This document shows, piece after piece, positions 1 through 8,568 of a stretch of 64,000 bases of DNA. Position 1 is the first letter of the stretch, and each line of letters starts with the position of its first letter. Source of the stretch: UBA2031 sp037189985. Lineage in GTDB: Bacteria > Pseudomonadota > Gammaproteobacteria > Pseudomonadales > Moraxellaceae. A model generated the notes under the pieces. That model had not been told where the DNA came from and did no database searches. It was given only the letters and a program-made list of their open reading frames with translations. The stretch covers positions 1 through 64,000 of the forward strand of contig JBBCJX010000020.1 of the NCBI GenBank assembly GCA_037189985.1, written 5' to 3'. Made by a program: the position numbers and the translations under genes.

Positions 1-76
1 GCATAATGCGCGGCCTTTGGCCTGACCAGGCTGCGTATATGTGTACATGGATGTGTACAAACCAGAAGATGACAGC

Positions 77-1663
77 ATGACAAACACTCAAATCGCCAGT
101 GAAGTCGCGGCTCGTAGGACTTTTGCGATTATTTCCCACCCTGACGCCGGCAAGACCACTATCACGGAAAAACTGCTGCTCTGGGGCAAGGCCATCCAGA
201 TTGCAGGTACGGTGAAGTCGCGTAAATCAGATCGCCACGCCACTTCCGACTGGATGGAAATGGAAAAGCAGCGCGGCATTTCCATTACCACCTCGGTCAT
301 GCAGTTTCCCTACAAGGACTGCACGGTGAATCTTCTGGACACTCCCGGTCACGAGGACTTCTCGGAAGATACCTACCGCACGCTGACTGCCGTTGATTCA
401 GCGCTCATGGTCATCGATGGCGCCAAGGGCGTGGAAGAGCGCACCATCAAGCTCATGGATGTGTGTCGCATGCGCGACACTCCCATCATTTCTTTCGTCA
501 ACAAGATGGACCGCGAGATTCGCGAACCTATCGAGTTACTGGATGAAATCGAGAGTGTGCTCAGGATCAAGTGCGCGCCGGTCACCTGGCCCATCGGCAT
601 GGGGCGTGATTTCAAGGGTGTATACCACCTGCTGGAAAATCGTATCTATGTTTACCAGCAAGGTCATGGTTCAACGATTGTGCCTGACCGGATTATTGAT
701 GGTCTGGAGAGTCCCGAGCTGGACGATGTGCTGGGCGAGGATGCCACTGCGCTGCGTGAAGGGCTGGAGCTGGTGCTGGGTGCAAGCCACGAATTCAACC
801 TCGAGGAATTTCTGGCCGGCAGGCTGACACCGGTATTTTTCGGAACAGCATTGGGGAACTTCGGGGTAAACCACATTCTCAATGGCTTTGTTGACTGGGC
901 TCCCTGTCCGCCGGACCGCAAGGCGGCCGAGCGCGTGGTGAAGGCAGCCGAGGAGAAGTTCTCCGGCTTTGTCTTCAAGATACAGGCAAACATGGACCCC
1001 AAGCATCGGGACCGTATCGCTTTCCTGCGTATCTGCTCGGGCCGTTATGAAAAAGGCTTGAAAATGAAACATGTACGCATTGGCAAGGATGTCCGCATTG
1101 CCGATGCACTCACTTTCCTGGCGGGCGAGCGCGAGCATCTGGAGCAGGCTTGGTCAGGAGACATCATCGGTCTGCACAACCACGGTACCATCCAGATCGG
1201 TGATACTTTTACCGAGGGCGAGGACCTGCATTTTCTGGGTATTCCCCATTTTGCTCCCGAGCTTTTCCGCCGTGTCCGGCTGCGTGACCCGCTCAAGAGC
1301 AAGCAGTTGCAGAAGGGGCTCAAGGAGCTGTCGGAGGAGGGTGCGACACAGGTTTTCATGCCACAGATCAGCAACGATCTCATCCTTGGTGCAGTCGGTG
1401 TCCTGCAGTTTGATGTGGTGGCCTTCCGCCTCAAGGAGGAATACAAGGTCGAATGCGTATACGAGCCTGTCAATGTGGCTACCGTGCGGTGGGTACATTG
1501 TGATGACGAGAAGAAGTTCACGGAGTTCAAGAAGAAGGCGCATGACCAGTTGTCACTGGATGGCGGGGGGCATCTGACCTACCTCGCCCCCAGCCGGGTC
1601 AATCTGCAACTCATGAAGGAGCGTTATCCGGACATCAGTTTCCGCGAGACGCGGGAACACTGA
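77..1663 (+). CDS. prfC: Peptide chain release factor 3 (RF3)
   Basis: Translational GTPase of the cytosol that removes RF1/RF2 from the ribosome after peptide release. Visible G-domain motifs, counted from the chosen start: HPDAGKTT at residues 21-28, DTPGHEDF at 88-95 and NKMD at 142-145, followed by the RF3-specific central and C-terminal domains. The open frame reaches up to an ATG at 41, but the ATG at 77 gives 528 residues, matching the usual 529 of E. coli RF3 and placing the N-terminus where the family begins; no strong ribosome site helps the choice. The next gene follows after 26 bases. Assignment is firm; only the start is uncertain. Confidence 0.96.
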   Translation: MTNTQIASEVAARRTFAIISHPDAGKTTITEKLLLWGKAIQIAGTVKSRKSDRHATSDWMEMEKQRGISITTSVMQFPYKDCTVNLLDTPGHEDFSEDTYRTLTAVDSALMVIDGAKGVEERTIKLMDVCRMRDTPIISFVNKMDREIREPIELLDEIESVLRIKCAPVTWPIGMGRDFKGVYHLLENRIYVYQQGHGSTIVPDRIIDGLESPELDDVLGEDATALREGLELVLGASHEFNLEEFLAGRLTPVFFGTALGNFGVNHILNGFVDWAPCPPDRKAAERVVKAAEEKFSGFVFKIQANMDPKHRDRIAFLRICSGRYEKGLKMKHVRIGKDVRIADALTFLAGEREHLEQAWSGDIIGLHNHGTIQIGDTFTEGEDLHFLGIPHFAPELFRRVRLRDPLKSKQLQKGLKELSEEGATQVFMPQISNDLILGAVGVLQFDVVAFRLKEEYKVECVYEPVNVATVRWVHCDDEKKFTEFKKKAHDQLSLDGGGHLTYLAPSRVNLQLMKERYPDISFRETREH

Positions 1664-1689
1664 GCACCTTCGGGTGCCGGAGGAATACC

Positions 1690-2475
1690 ATGCGTTTTTC
1701 TGCAGTTCTTGCTGTTTTGCTTGTGGCGTTACTGACGGCTTGCCAGAAGAAAGAGGAGCCTGAGGCTCAGGCGGCGGCAGAGCCGGCGCCGCCTGCACCT
1801 GTCGTGGTACAGGAGTTCCTTCCGTTGACAACCGAAACAGTGACATGGGAGCGACGGCAGCCGAAATGCAAAGGCGGCCAGTGTGCCAGTGTGACTGTCG
1901 ATGTTGTGCGCTTCCCCGGTAATCCAGAGCTTTCGGCATTGATTGAGCAAGAACTGGTTGGCCTGATTCAGGGTCCACTTAACCAGGGTGAGCTGACTCT
2001 CGACGATTATGCTGCCGGATTCCTGGCGCGAGCAGACAAACGCAGTACCGCCAACCTGACAGCAAGGCTGTTGCGCCAGACCGGTGCGCTGGTCGTCATC
2101 CGCCTGGATACCAATCTGTATACCGGTGGGGCTCACGGTATTCCTGTCACTGCCTTCCTTAACTATGACCGTCATCTCAATCGCAGGCTGTTGCTGGACG
2201 ATGTGGTCCAGGATGGCCGTCGCCCGGCATTGGCAGATCTGGCTCGCAAGGCCCATGAGGTATGGCTGATGGAAAACGGCTTTACCGACAGTGCTTTTGC
2301 CCAGCAGTGGCCATTTGTGGAAACCGATAACTTCGCTTTGGGCAGCCAGGGCCTGGTTCTGGCCTACAACGTTTATGCTTTGGCTCCTTATTCAGCCGGG
2401 CAGCCCGAGTTGCTGCTGCCTTACGCCGGGTTACAGGGGATTTTGCGCCCTGAGTGGATATTCGCCTCGCCATGA
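1690..2475 (+). CDS. DUF3298/RsiV-like lipoprotein
   Basis: Predicted lipoprotein of 261 residues. The N-terminus has a short hydrophobic signal ending in the lipobox LTAC (Cys18), then a Lys/Glu and Ala/Pro-rich linker to about residue 40. The rest resembles the DUF3298 (RsiV C-terminal) fold: the motif YTGGAHG near residue 140 and the following N-Y-D-x-x segment are typical. Role unknown; related domains occur in anti-sigma factors and peptidoglycan deacetylases, but no enzyme domain is present here. GGAG lies just before the ATG. Its stop overlaps the tatD start (ATGA), so the two are probably co-translated downstream of prfC. Confidence 0.8.
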   Translation: MRFSAVLAVLLVALLTACQKKEEPEAQAAAEPAPPAPVVVQEFLPLTTETVTWERRQPKCKGGQCASVTVDVVRFPGNPELSALIEQELVGLIQGPLNQGELTLDDYAAGFLARADKRSTANLTARLLRQTGALVVIRLDTNLYTGGAHGIPVTAFLNYDRHLNRRLLLDDVVQDGRRPALADLARKAHEVWLMENGFTDSAFAQQWPFVETDNFALGSQGLVLAYNVYALAPYSAGQPELLLPYAGLQGILRPEWIFASP

Positions 2476-3278
2476 GTCTTATCGACACTCATTGCCATTT
2501 TGATGTCAGCGATTTTGATGCCGACAGGCATGAAGTGGCAGCACGTACGGTGGCAGCGGGGGTGGATACCGTTCTGGTTCCGGGCTACGTGGCGAGCGAA
2601 TGGGACAAGCTCTTCCAGGTTTGCGACTCCATTTCCGCTCCCCGTCTGTTGGCTGCGCCCGGCTTGCATCCTTGCCACATCGCACACCACTTGCCGGAAC
2701 ATGTCGACTTGCTGGAGCAATGGTTGCGGCGTCGCCCGGATATTGTGGCCGTGGGGGAAATCGGTCTGGATTATTTCCTCACGGAGCTGAAAGCGCCCGA
2801 GGCAAAGAATAAGCAGGAAGAATTCTTCCGGGCCCAGTTAGGCCTGGCGGCGGAATACGGAAAACCTGTCATCCTGCATGTGCGCAAGGCACATCACGAT
2901 GTCATCCGCATACTGCACGAAATGAAGTTCAGGGAAGGCGGTATTGTCCATGCCTTTTCCGGTGGCATAGAAGAGGCCAGACATCTGGTTCGCATGGGAT
3001 TCCGTCTGGGTATTGGCGGGCCGCTGACCTATGACCAGTCAAAACGCTTGCGAAGCGTTGTGGTGGATATGCCCCTGGCGGCACTCGTGCTGGAAACGGA
3101 TGCCCCGGACATGATTCCTCAGCCTCATCGTCAGCCTGGCTCCGGGCGTACGCGTAATTCTCCAGAGTATTTGCCTTCTGTGGCAGAAGAGATGGCGGTT
3201 CTGAAAAATCTGCCACTTGACGTAGTCATGGCATCGACCCGTGCACAAAGTCTTGCAGCCTTGCATCTGGCAGCCTGA
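2472..3278 (+). CDS. tatD: TatD family metal-dependent DNase
   Basis: Member of the TatD amidohydrolase-type TIM-barrel family, known as Mg-dependent 3'-5' exonuclease or DNase in the cytosol. From the ATG at 2472 it is 268 residues, normal for the family. Seen in the sequence: the N-terminal IDTHCHFD metal motif, GEIGLDYF in the middle, ILHVRKAH, VHAFSGG, and the C-terminal LETDAPD. The start chosen overlaps the stop of the lipoprotein gene by ATGA; an in-frame ATG at 2454 would add six unlikely residues. Which of the TatD/YcfH/YjjV paralogues it corresponds to cannot be told from sequence alone. Confidence 0.9.
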   Translation: MSLIDTHCHFDVSDFDADRHEVAARTVAAGVDTVLVPGYVASEWDKLFQVCDSISAPRLLAAPGLHPCHIAHHLPEHVDLLEQWLRRRPDIVAVGEIGLDYFLTELKAPEAKNKQEEFFRAQLGLAAEYGKPVILHVRKAHHDVIRILHEMKFREGGIVHAFSGGIEEARHLVRMGFRLGIGGPLTYDQSKRLRSVVVDMPLAALVLETDAPDMIPQPHRQPGSGRTRNSPEYLPSVAEEMAVLKNLPLDVVMASTRAQSLAALHLAA

Positions 3279-3294
3279 ACAGGAGAGGAAGAAC

Positions 3295-3672
3295 ATGGCG
3301 GCTTATGTGTTTGCGCAGACAGTCCTGATGGCGGTGTGGGTGGCTGCCGTTTTGCAACTTATGTCGGCAGCCAAGGCTCGTTATCCGCATATGTCACGTT
3401 CGGGGGTGCTGGCGGCCTTGCTGATACTGGCATCTGCCGGCTGGCTGGTGCTGGCCATGCTGTCCTGGCAGATACTGCCTCCTTCCCGGTTGAGCCTGGG
3501 CTGGTCACGCGAAATGCTGGAATCAGTGCAGACCGCTGCTGGCGTGATGACCTTTGGGGTGGCGGCTGCCGGTTTCTGGTATGCCGTCAGGCGATTGCTG
3601 CCTTTGCCTGCCGTGAAAGTACCGGTGCGACTCAGTTCCGGCGTAAAGACGAAAGCAAAACGGCGACCATGA
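3295..3672 (+). CDS. Small inner-membrane protein, unknown function
   Basis: I do not recognise this 125-residue protein. It has three hydrophobic segments, at about residues 2-20, 35-55 and 80-98, and a basic tail (KTKAKRRP), so it is probably an inner-membrane protein with cytoplasmic C-terminus. The ATG at 3295 is preceded by AGGAGAGG at ideal spacing, which decides it over the ATG at 3241 inside tatD. The stop codon lies in the loop of the transcription terminator, so the last residues are encoded by the terminator stem. It probably ends the prfC-tatD transcription unit. Confidence 0.6.
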   Translation: MAAYVFAQTVLMAVWVAAVLQLMSAAKARYPHMSRSGVLAALLILASAGWLVLAMLSWQILPPSRLSLGWSREMLESVQTAAGVMTFGVAAAGFWYAVRRLLPLPAVKVPVRLSSGVKTKAKRRP

Positions 3673-3683
3673 GTCGCCGTTTT
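3657..3683. terminator. Bidirectional hairpin terminator overlapping a stop codon
   Basis: A perfect 11-base-pair stem (AAAACGGCGAC / GTCGCCGTTTT) with the five-base loop CATGA. The loop carries the TGA of the membrane-protein gene. Because the stem is flanked by A and T runs it should work for both the rightward gene and the converging leftward gene that ends at 3699. Confidence 0.85.
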
Positions 3684-3698
3684 CTTGTGTGCTGCGGT

Positions 3699-4490
3699 TC
3701 AGGGCCGCAGCTTTTCATAGGCCTCCAGCAGTTTGTCTGTGATCTGTTCGTTATATCGGCCAACGATGAAAGGCACATTGTCCTGATTGAAGTTGATGAA
3801 GGAGTTACGCACGAACACCCATTTGGTGGTGATCTCCTTCAGTGTGGCGCTGATCTGCGCATTGCGCTGGTAATGGCGACTCAATTGTTCAAGCTGGCTG
3901 GAGAACTTGTGCGCCAACTGGTCTATCTCCACTTGCGGGCCCTGGCTGGCAACGATGGCGCCACCAAAGTAGTCAGCAGACTTGCGCAGGTAGGCAGAGG
4001 TCATCACCTGCATCAGCACATACTGGTCGTAGAGCATGTCTGCCATCTTGTCGGGGGCAACATTGTTGGCTGCACGTTCTTCCGTGCTTAGTGTGCGCAA
4101 CGTTTGGGTCAGTGTGTTCAGGGCGGCATCAATGGCGTTGATGCTGGCATTGTCGGCCACGCCTTCTTCCGTAAAGGTTGCTGTCGTCAGGCGGCGCTTC
4201 AGCATGCCCCATTGTGTTGCCACATTGCTGCGTCCCACTTGCTGTACAACGGCATCGCCTGTACCCAGCAGGCTTTGCATTTTTTTGTATTGCTGCGGGT
4301 CACGGTTGAGCACGCTGTAGAGATAAAAGGCCGTTGCTGCTTTGTAGCTGAGGGTTTCCAGATGCTGGAGTGTATGTATCCCCTGCGACTGAGGACTTGC
4401 TGCGGTAGCGGGAGCCGCGACTGCCGGGCTGCCGGCAAGCAGGGCGAAGTGAAGAGGGCAGATCAGGAAAGCGATCAGGAGCCTGCGCAT
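3699..4490 (-). CDS. Secreted helical protein, unknown function
   Basis: Predicted periplasmic protein of 263 residues with a signal peptide (hydrophobic to about residue 25, cleavage likely near AVAAP). The remainder is nearly all amphipathic helix, with no cysteines in the mature part and no catalytic motif. It loosely resembles four-helix sensor domains of the PilJ/NarX type, but there is no membrane segment or signalling domain after it, so this is only a fold guess. It stands alone, convergent with the preceding unit. The ATG is chosen because the signal peptide begins there; no clear ribosome site is visible. Confidence 0.6.
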   Translation of the reverse strand: MRRLLIAFLICPLHFALLAGSPAVAAPATAASPQSQGIHTLQHLETLSYKAATAFYLYSVLNRDPQQYKKMQSLLGTGDAVVQQVGRSNVATQWGMLKRRLTTATFTEEGVADNASINAIDAALNTLTQTLRTLSTEERAANNVAPDKMADMLYDQYVLMQVMTSAYLRKSADYFGGAIVASQGPQVEIDQLAHKFSSQLEQLSRHYQRNAQISATLKEITTKWVFVRNSFINFNQDNVPFIVGRYNEQITDKLLEAYEKLRP

Positions 4491-4565
4491 TGTTATTGGC
4501 CTTTATGCAGGGGGTGACCACTCCTTATTAACACAGGCCGCATAGGACGAATAGTGTGAACAAAA

Positions 4566-6455
4566 TCACCCTTTTGCAGGGGGCTCTTTTTCCCGATAGG
4601 CGGGATAGCTTTCTGTCGGGCTGAGCGTGACCGGGTATTCATGACCTGGAAGCCCGATTTTCGTGTCGCTGATATTCAACTCACTGCCCTCCACCACGCC
4701 TTCGCCAAAGCGGTAGAGCGGGGAGTAGAGCCCTTGTCGGGCCTGCTCGTGATAGGTGTTTCTCGAGTCTTCACTGCTTTCGCAGCGCTGTTGCCATGCC
4801 GTGATGGCTCCCTGACCGTGTTTGTTGAGCAACATTTGCAGGGTGTGCTGCGGGCTCAGCAACAGGGCGCTGGCGTTGTTGCCGCCAAATCCTTTGGAGT
4901 TGATGAAGCAGCCAGCCATGCCTGTTGTCCCGCATTCGACATGTGACTGCGAGAAGCGCAGGTGTTGCCTGTGCACGTCGTGGGCAATTTCGTCCAGCGT
5001 GAAAATGCCCGGAACAAAACCTTCTGACCAGACACCCAATGCAGCCATGAACTGGTCGCCGGCTGCTGCGCCCAGCGAGTGCCCCACATAGCACTTGATG
5101 GAGGAAACCAGCCACTGCTCGATACCGAATGCCCCGGCAATGCTGTCAAAGACATGGGATTCGGTGACGCGGTTCTGGGGTGTACCCGTGCCATGGGCCT
5201 GCACATAGGTGTGCTCGCGCATGGTTTTCTCGCCCAGGATGTCGCGAGCCAGCGCAACGGCCTTGCCCAAGCTGAAGTAGTTGCCGATGCCGGGCGCCGA
5301 TATGGATTTCTTGTAACCATCGGCGTGTACGAATACACCGGGGACGCTGCCATGCACGGGCAGGCCGAGCTCAAGGGCCAGGTCGTCGCTGGTCAACACA
5401 ATGAATTGTGCTGACTCTGCAATGGTAAAGCCGGCGTTATAGCCAAAGGGCCGGGTGGCACGTGTATTGTCGACTCGCTGCAGACCCTTGGCACTGTCCA
5501 GCTCCAGCAGCTTTGCGTCTTCGCCGAGGGCACCCATGGCGCGATAGCCCTCCATGACCTCCGGCAGGACGGGGGCTTCGGTGGCGCCGATCAGGGCAAA
5601 ATCGACGCGGCCATCACGTATGTCGGTAACGGCTCTTTCCAGGTTGTAGAGAAACGTGGCGCAGGCGCCAAGGATGCCGGCAGTGGCACCGACACTGCCC
5701 AGAATGTAGGCATTGATGAAGTCGGCAGGCATTTCCGCAAATCCGAGCGGGCATTGTTTTGCGGTGTTGCGTTTGCCCTGCCAGAGGGACTTCATCATCC
5801 CGCCTGTGCCGTAGTCATCAAGCTGGCCGTGAGCGGAAGAGGCATAGACCGCCACGCGATCCGGTGCGACCTTGCGGCGCATGGTGTCCCAGGGAATGCC
5901 TGTGGAGTGCAGCGCATCGCTGGCACCGAAGACAGTGAGCTGCAGTGCCCGTGGATGATGCCGCGACGGGTAGTAGGCGGCCGGATCGAAGCCTGTCGGA
6001 AGCTGTCCCGCGCTGCTGACACTAAAGGGTTGTGTGTCGGGAACCAGTATCTCCATGCCCTCACGGACCGTGACGCTGACCTCGGTGTCGGAAATGACCT
6101 GCACCGACCAGTGTGAGGGGATTTGACGGGGCAGGTCACGTTTGCGCAGGCGAAAGGACAAAGCCTCTGCATTCAGGTGCATGCGCTGGTGCAGGGGCAT
6201 GGCGCTGACATCGAAATACTGGGGCTCAATGCGGCGCATCAAGGTATGCCGGCGGATGGTGGCCTCATGTTCTTGCACCAGCGAGCTTGCATCGGCAGCC
6301 TCCAGGCGCATCAGGCGGCCGAGCTGGGCGAGGGTGTCATGGGTGTTCTGGCGAGAGAGTGCGTCCAGTACCAGGCGGCGGTAGCCTTGGTGAAAGGAAG
6401 AGCGGCCGGCAGCATTGATGCCTCCGAAGCCGACAACAACCGGAAGTCGAGACAC
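4566..6455 (-). CDS. fabY: FabY-type beta-ketoacyl-ACP synthase
   Basis: Long ketoacyl synthase of 629 residues. Catalytic residues seen, counted from the GTG start: Cys265 in LGACATF, His421 in AHGTGTP and His459 in YVGHSLG, the thiolase-fold Cys-His-His triad. The N-terminal ~200-residue extension and length match the FabY class, which in Pseudomonas aeruginosa starts fatty acid synthesis by condensing acetyl-CoA with malonyl-ACP. The substrate is inferred from that resemblance; FabB/FabF enzymes are only ~410 residues. The GTG at 6455 is preceded by CAGGAG at seven bases, while the upstream ATG at 6551 adds 32 Arg/Gln-rich residues unlike the family. Confidence 0.85.
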   Translation of the reverse strand: MSRLPVVVGFGGINAAGRSSFHQGYRRLVLDALSRQNTHDTLAQLGRLMRLEAADASSLVQEHEATIRRHTLMRRIEPQYFDVSAMPLHQRMHLNAEALSFRLRKRDLPRQIPSHWSVQVISDTEVSVTVREGMEILVPDTQPFSVSSAGQLPTGFDPAAYYPSRHHPRALQLTVFGASDALHSTGIPWDTMRRKVAPDRVAVYASSAHGQLDDYGTGGMMKSLWQGKRNTAKQCPLGFAEMPADFINAYILGSVGATAGILGACATFLYNLERAVTDIRDGRVDFALIGATEAPVLPEVMEGYRAMGALGEDAKLLELDSAKGLQRVDNTRATRPFGYNAGFTIAESAQFIVLTSDDLALELGLPVHGSVPGVFVHADGYKKSISAPGIGNYFSLGKAVALARDILGEKTMREHTYVQAHGTGTPQNRVTESHVFDSIAGAFGIEQWLVSSIKCYVGHSLGAAAGDQFMAALGVWSEGFVPGIFTLDEIAHDVHRQHLRFSQSHVECGTTGMAGCFINSKGFGGNNASALLLSPQHTLQMLLNKHGQGAITAWQQRCESSEDSRNTYHEQARQGLYSPLYRFGEGVVEGSELNISDTKIGLPGHEYPVTLSPTESYPAYREKEPPAKG

Positions 6456-6709
6456 TCTTTTCTCCTGTGCGGGATAAGTCACTGGGCCAGGCGTATGGCG
6501 CTGTTCTGACGCTCTTTTTAGTGTTTGGCGAGAGCGTGACCGGGCGGCCATTCTATCGGCGACCTTGTTTGCAGGCCAGTCAGGTGCTGATCAAAACACG
6601 GCTTGTGAGGCGTGGAAAGTGCAACAGGCTGTTGCGGATGTTTTCTGGGTGGAAGGTGTTCGCCATCAAAAAAGCCGGCGTGTGCCGGCTTTTTTGATGC
6701 TGCAAAGCC
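6456..6709. other. Intergenic region between fabY and the acyl-CoA ligase gene
   Basis: A 254-base stretch upstream of fabY. It must hold the fabY promoter, but I see no clear -35/-10 pair. Its far end contains the palindromic terminator of the neighbouring ligase gene. Confidence 0.4.
6665..6698. terminator. Palindromic terminator after the acyl-CoA ligase gene
   Basis: Perfect 15-base-pair palindrome with GCCGGC core, flanked by A6 and T6, loop GTGT. On the minus strand it lies 12 bases past the ligase stop codon and ends in a T run. Confidence 0.9.
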
Positions 6710-8422
6710 TCAGGGGCGCAGTGCTTTCTTGTCGAGCTTGCCAACAGGCGTCAGCGGCAAGGCATCAAGGAAGTGCACATGCTTGGGCACCTTGTAAGCC
6801 GCCATGTGTTCGCGGCAAAAAGCCATAACCTTTTCCCGAAGGGTGTCATGGTTTTCGCCCTTGGCTTCCGGCTTCAACTGGATATAGAGATTGACGATGT
6901 CATTGCCAGGGCGCTTCTCGTCCGGGTGACCAATGACGGCGGATAGCTCGATGAAGTCGAGCTCGGCCAGCTTGCCTTCAACCTCCACAGAGAACACCTT
7001 GTAGCCGCCGACGATGAGCATGTCCTTGGAGCGGTCACAGATCGTGATGTAGCCCTCTTCGTCCATGCGGGCGATGTCGCCGGTGTAGATCCAGGTGGAG
7101 CCTTCGAATTCACGCAGGGTTTTTGCAGTGGCCTCCGGCAGGTTGAGGTAACCCTTGGTCACCTGCGGGCCACGGGCAATCAGTTCGCCGGGTTCGCCAA
7201 TCGGCATTTCGCGGGTGCCGGTCTCGGCATCCACGATTTTCAGATGTGTACCCACGGCCGGAATGCCGACAGTACCTATCTTTGGTCGTGTCGGCGGATT
7301 GGCGGTCAGCAGAGGGCTGGTTTCCGTCATGCCGTAAACCTCGGCCAGCTTGCCCTTCCCGATCACTGCTTCCAGTTGATGAATCATCTCGGGCGGGAAG
7401 GGCGCTGCGCCGGACATGGCCATTTTCAGGCGTGAGAAATCAATCTTCCTGAACTCGGGGCTTTCGCAAAGCATCTGGTAGAGCGTGGGGACGTTTGCCA
7501 GGAAGGTAGGCGGATGCTTCTGCATGGCCTTGCAGAACATGTCGACGTTGCGCGGATCAGGAATCACAAGGATACGACTGGCTTTTTGCAGGCCCAGCAG
7601 GGCCAGTGAGAGGCCTGCCATGTGGAAATACGGAAAGGCGGCGGCCAAGGTGTCCTCGCCCGGGCTGTAATTGGCGAAGGCTTCGCACTGGCGGGCGTTG
7701 GAAAACATGTTGCCCATGGTCATCTCGGCACCCTTGGGTTTGCCGGTGGTGCCGCCGGTGTACTGGATATAGATGGTGTCTGGCAGCGACAGGGGGGTAT
7801 AGACCCGGCTATCCGGCGACTCCTTGAGCGCATTGAGATAGTCGACCACCTTGGCATGTTTCATGGTCGCCAGTTCGACCTTGGGCACTTTCTTCAGGGT
7901 ATAGGCCAGCCATTTTTTCCAGCCCGGCAGGAAGTCGATGGGGCCGGATACCAGCACTGCTTTCAGGCTGGGCACCTTGCCGTCGATGGGGGCAATGGCG
8001 TTGTTGAACAGTTGGTCCAAGGTCACGATGACCTTGATGCCGGCATCATTGATCTGATGAATCACTTCGGAAGGGGTCAGCAGCGGCGATACGCCGGAGA
8101 TGGCGGCGCCCACCTTGGCGGCGGCAACGAGGCCAATCAGGTATTGCGGTGTGTTGGGCAGGTGCATGCCGATGACGTCACCTTTCTGGATACCCAGTTT
8201 CTTGAGCAGATTGGCCATGCGGTTTGCCAGTCTGTCGAGCTCGGCATAGGTGAGGGTGGTGCCCAGGTATTCGGCGGCGGCACTACTTCCCAGGCTTTTG
8301 GCATGTGCCTCGACATAGTCGGCTAGGGATTTTTCCTCAACCGTGGCCAGTTCGGAACTGATGCCGCAGGCTTCATAAATGGCGTGCCAGGGGCCGGGCT
8401 TGATATCAACGACTGCGTTCAT
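6710..8422 (-). CDS. Long-chain acyl-CoA synthetase (AMP-binding)
   Basis: ANL-family ligase of 570 residues that activates a carboxylic acid with ATP and joins it to CoA; a fatty acid is the likely substrate. Motifs seen: the P-loop YTGGTTGKPKG, YGMTE (A5), YTGDIA (A7), DRSKDMLIVGGYKV (A8) and the C-terminal catalytic lysine in VGKLDKKAL. Length and motif spacing fit FadD, though general AMP-ligases cannot be separated by eye. The ATG at 8422 has AGGA at eight bases; the frame is open back to 8515 but those residues are not family-like. It sits between fabY and a thiolase, consistent with fatty acid activation and degradation, each with its own terminator. Confidence 0.88.
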   Translation of the reverse strand: MNAVVDIKPGPWHAIYEACGISSELATVEEKSLADYVEAHAKSLGSSAAAEYLGTTLTYAELDRLANRMANLLKKLGIQKGDVIGMHLPNTPQYLIGLVAAAKVGAAISGVSPLLTPSEVIHQINDAGIKVIVTLDQLFNNAIAPIDGKVPSLKAVLVSGPIDFLPGWKKWLAYTLKKVPKVELATMKHAKVVDYLNALKESPDSRVYTPLSLPDTIYIQYTGGTTGKPKGAEMTMGNMFSNARQCEAFANYSPGEDTLAAAFPYFHMAGLSLALLGLQKASRILVIPDPRNVDMFCKAMQKHPPTFLANVPTLYQMLCESPEFRKIDFSRLKMAMSGAAPFPPEMIHQLEAVIGKGKLAEVYGMTETSPLLTANPPTRPKIGTVGIPAVGTHLKIVDAETGTREMPIGEPGELIARGPQVTKGYLNLPEATAKTLREFEGSTWIYTGDIARMDEEGYITICDRSKDMLIVGGYKVFSVEVEGKLAELDFIELSAVIGHPDEKRPGNDIVNLYIQLKPEAKGENHDTLREKVMAFCREHMAAYKVPKHVHFLDALPLTPVGKLDKKALRP

Positions 8423-8526
8423 GGGCAACATCCTGAAGGGTATGTATATGAATGATTGGTCACGGTGTGCGATTGAATCATGACAAATGCCCGTATTCCA
8501 GAACCTATTAGTCATTTCTGAGGAAT

Positions 8527-8555
8527 GAAAAAGGCCGCATATAGCGGCCTTTTTC
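8527..8555. terminator. Bidirectional terminator after the thiolase gene
   Basis: Perfect 12-base-pair stem GAAAAAGGCCGC / GCGGCCTTTTTC with loop ATATA, 14 bases past the thiolase stop on the minus strand. Confidence 0.9.
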
Positions 8556-8568
8556 GCAGGTATTGGGC

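Noticed and set aside
3336..4091. 251-codon rightward frame over the membrane-protein gene and the secreted helical protein gene
   Set aside because: Passes through the bidirectional terminator and is antisense to a gene with a signal peptide.
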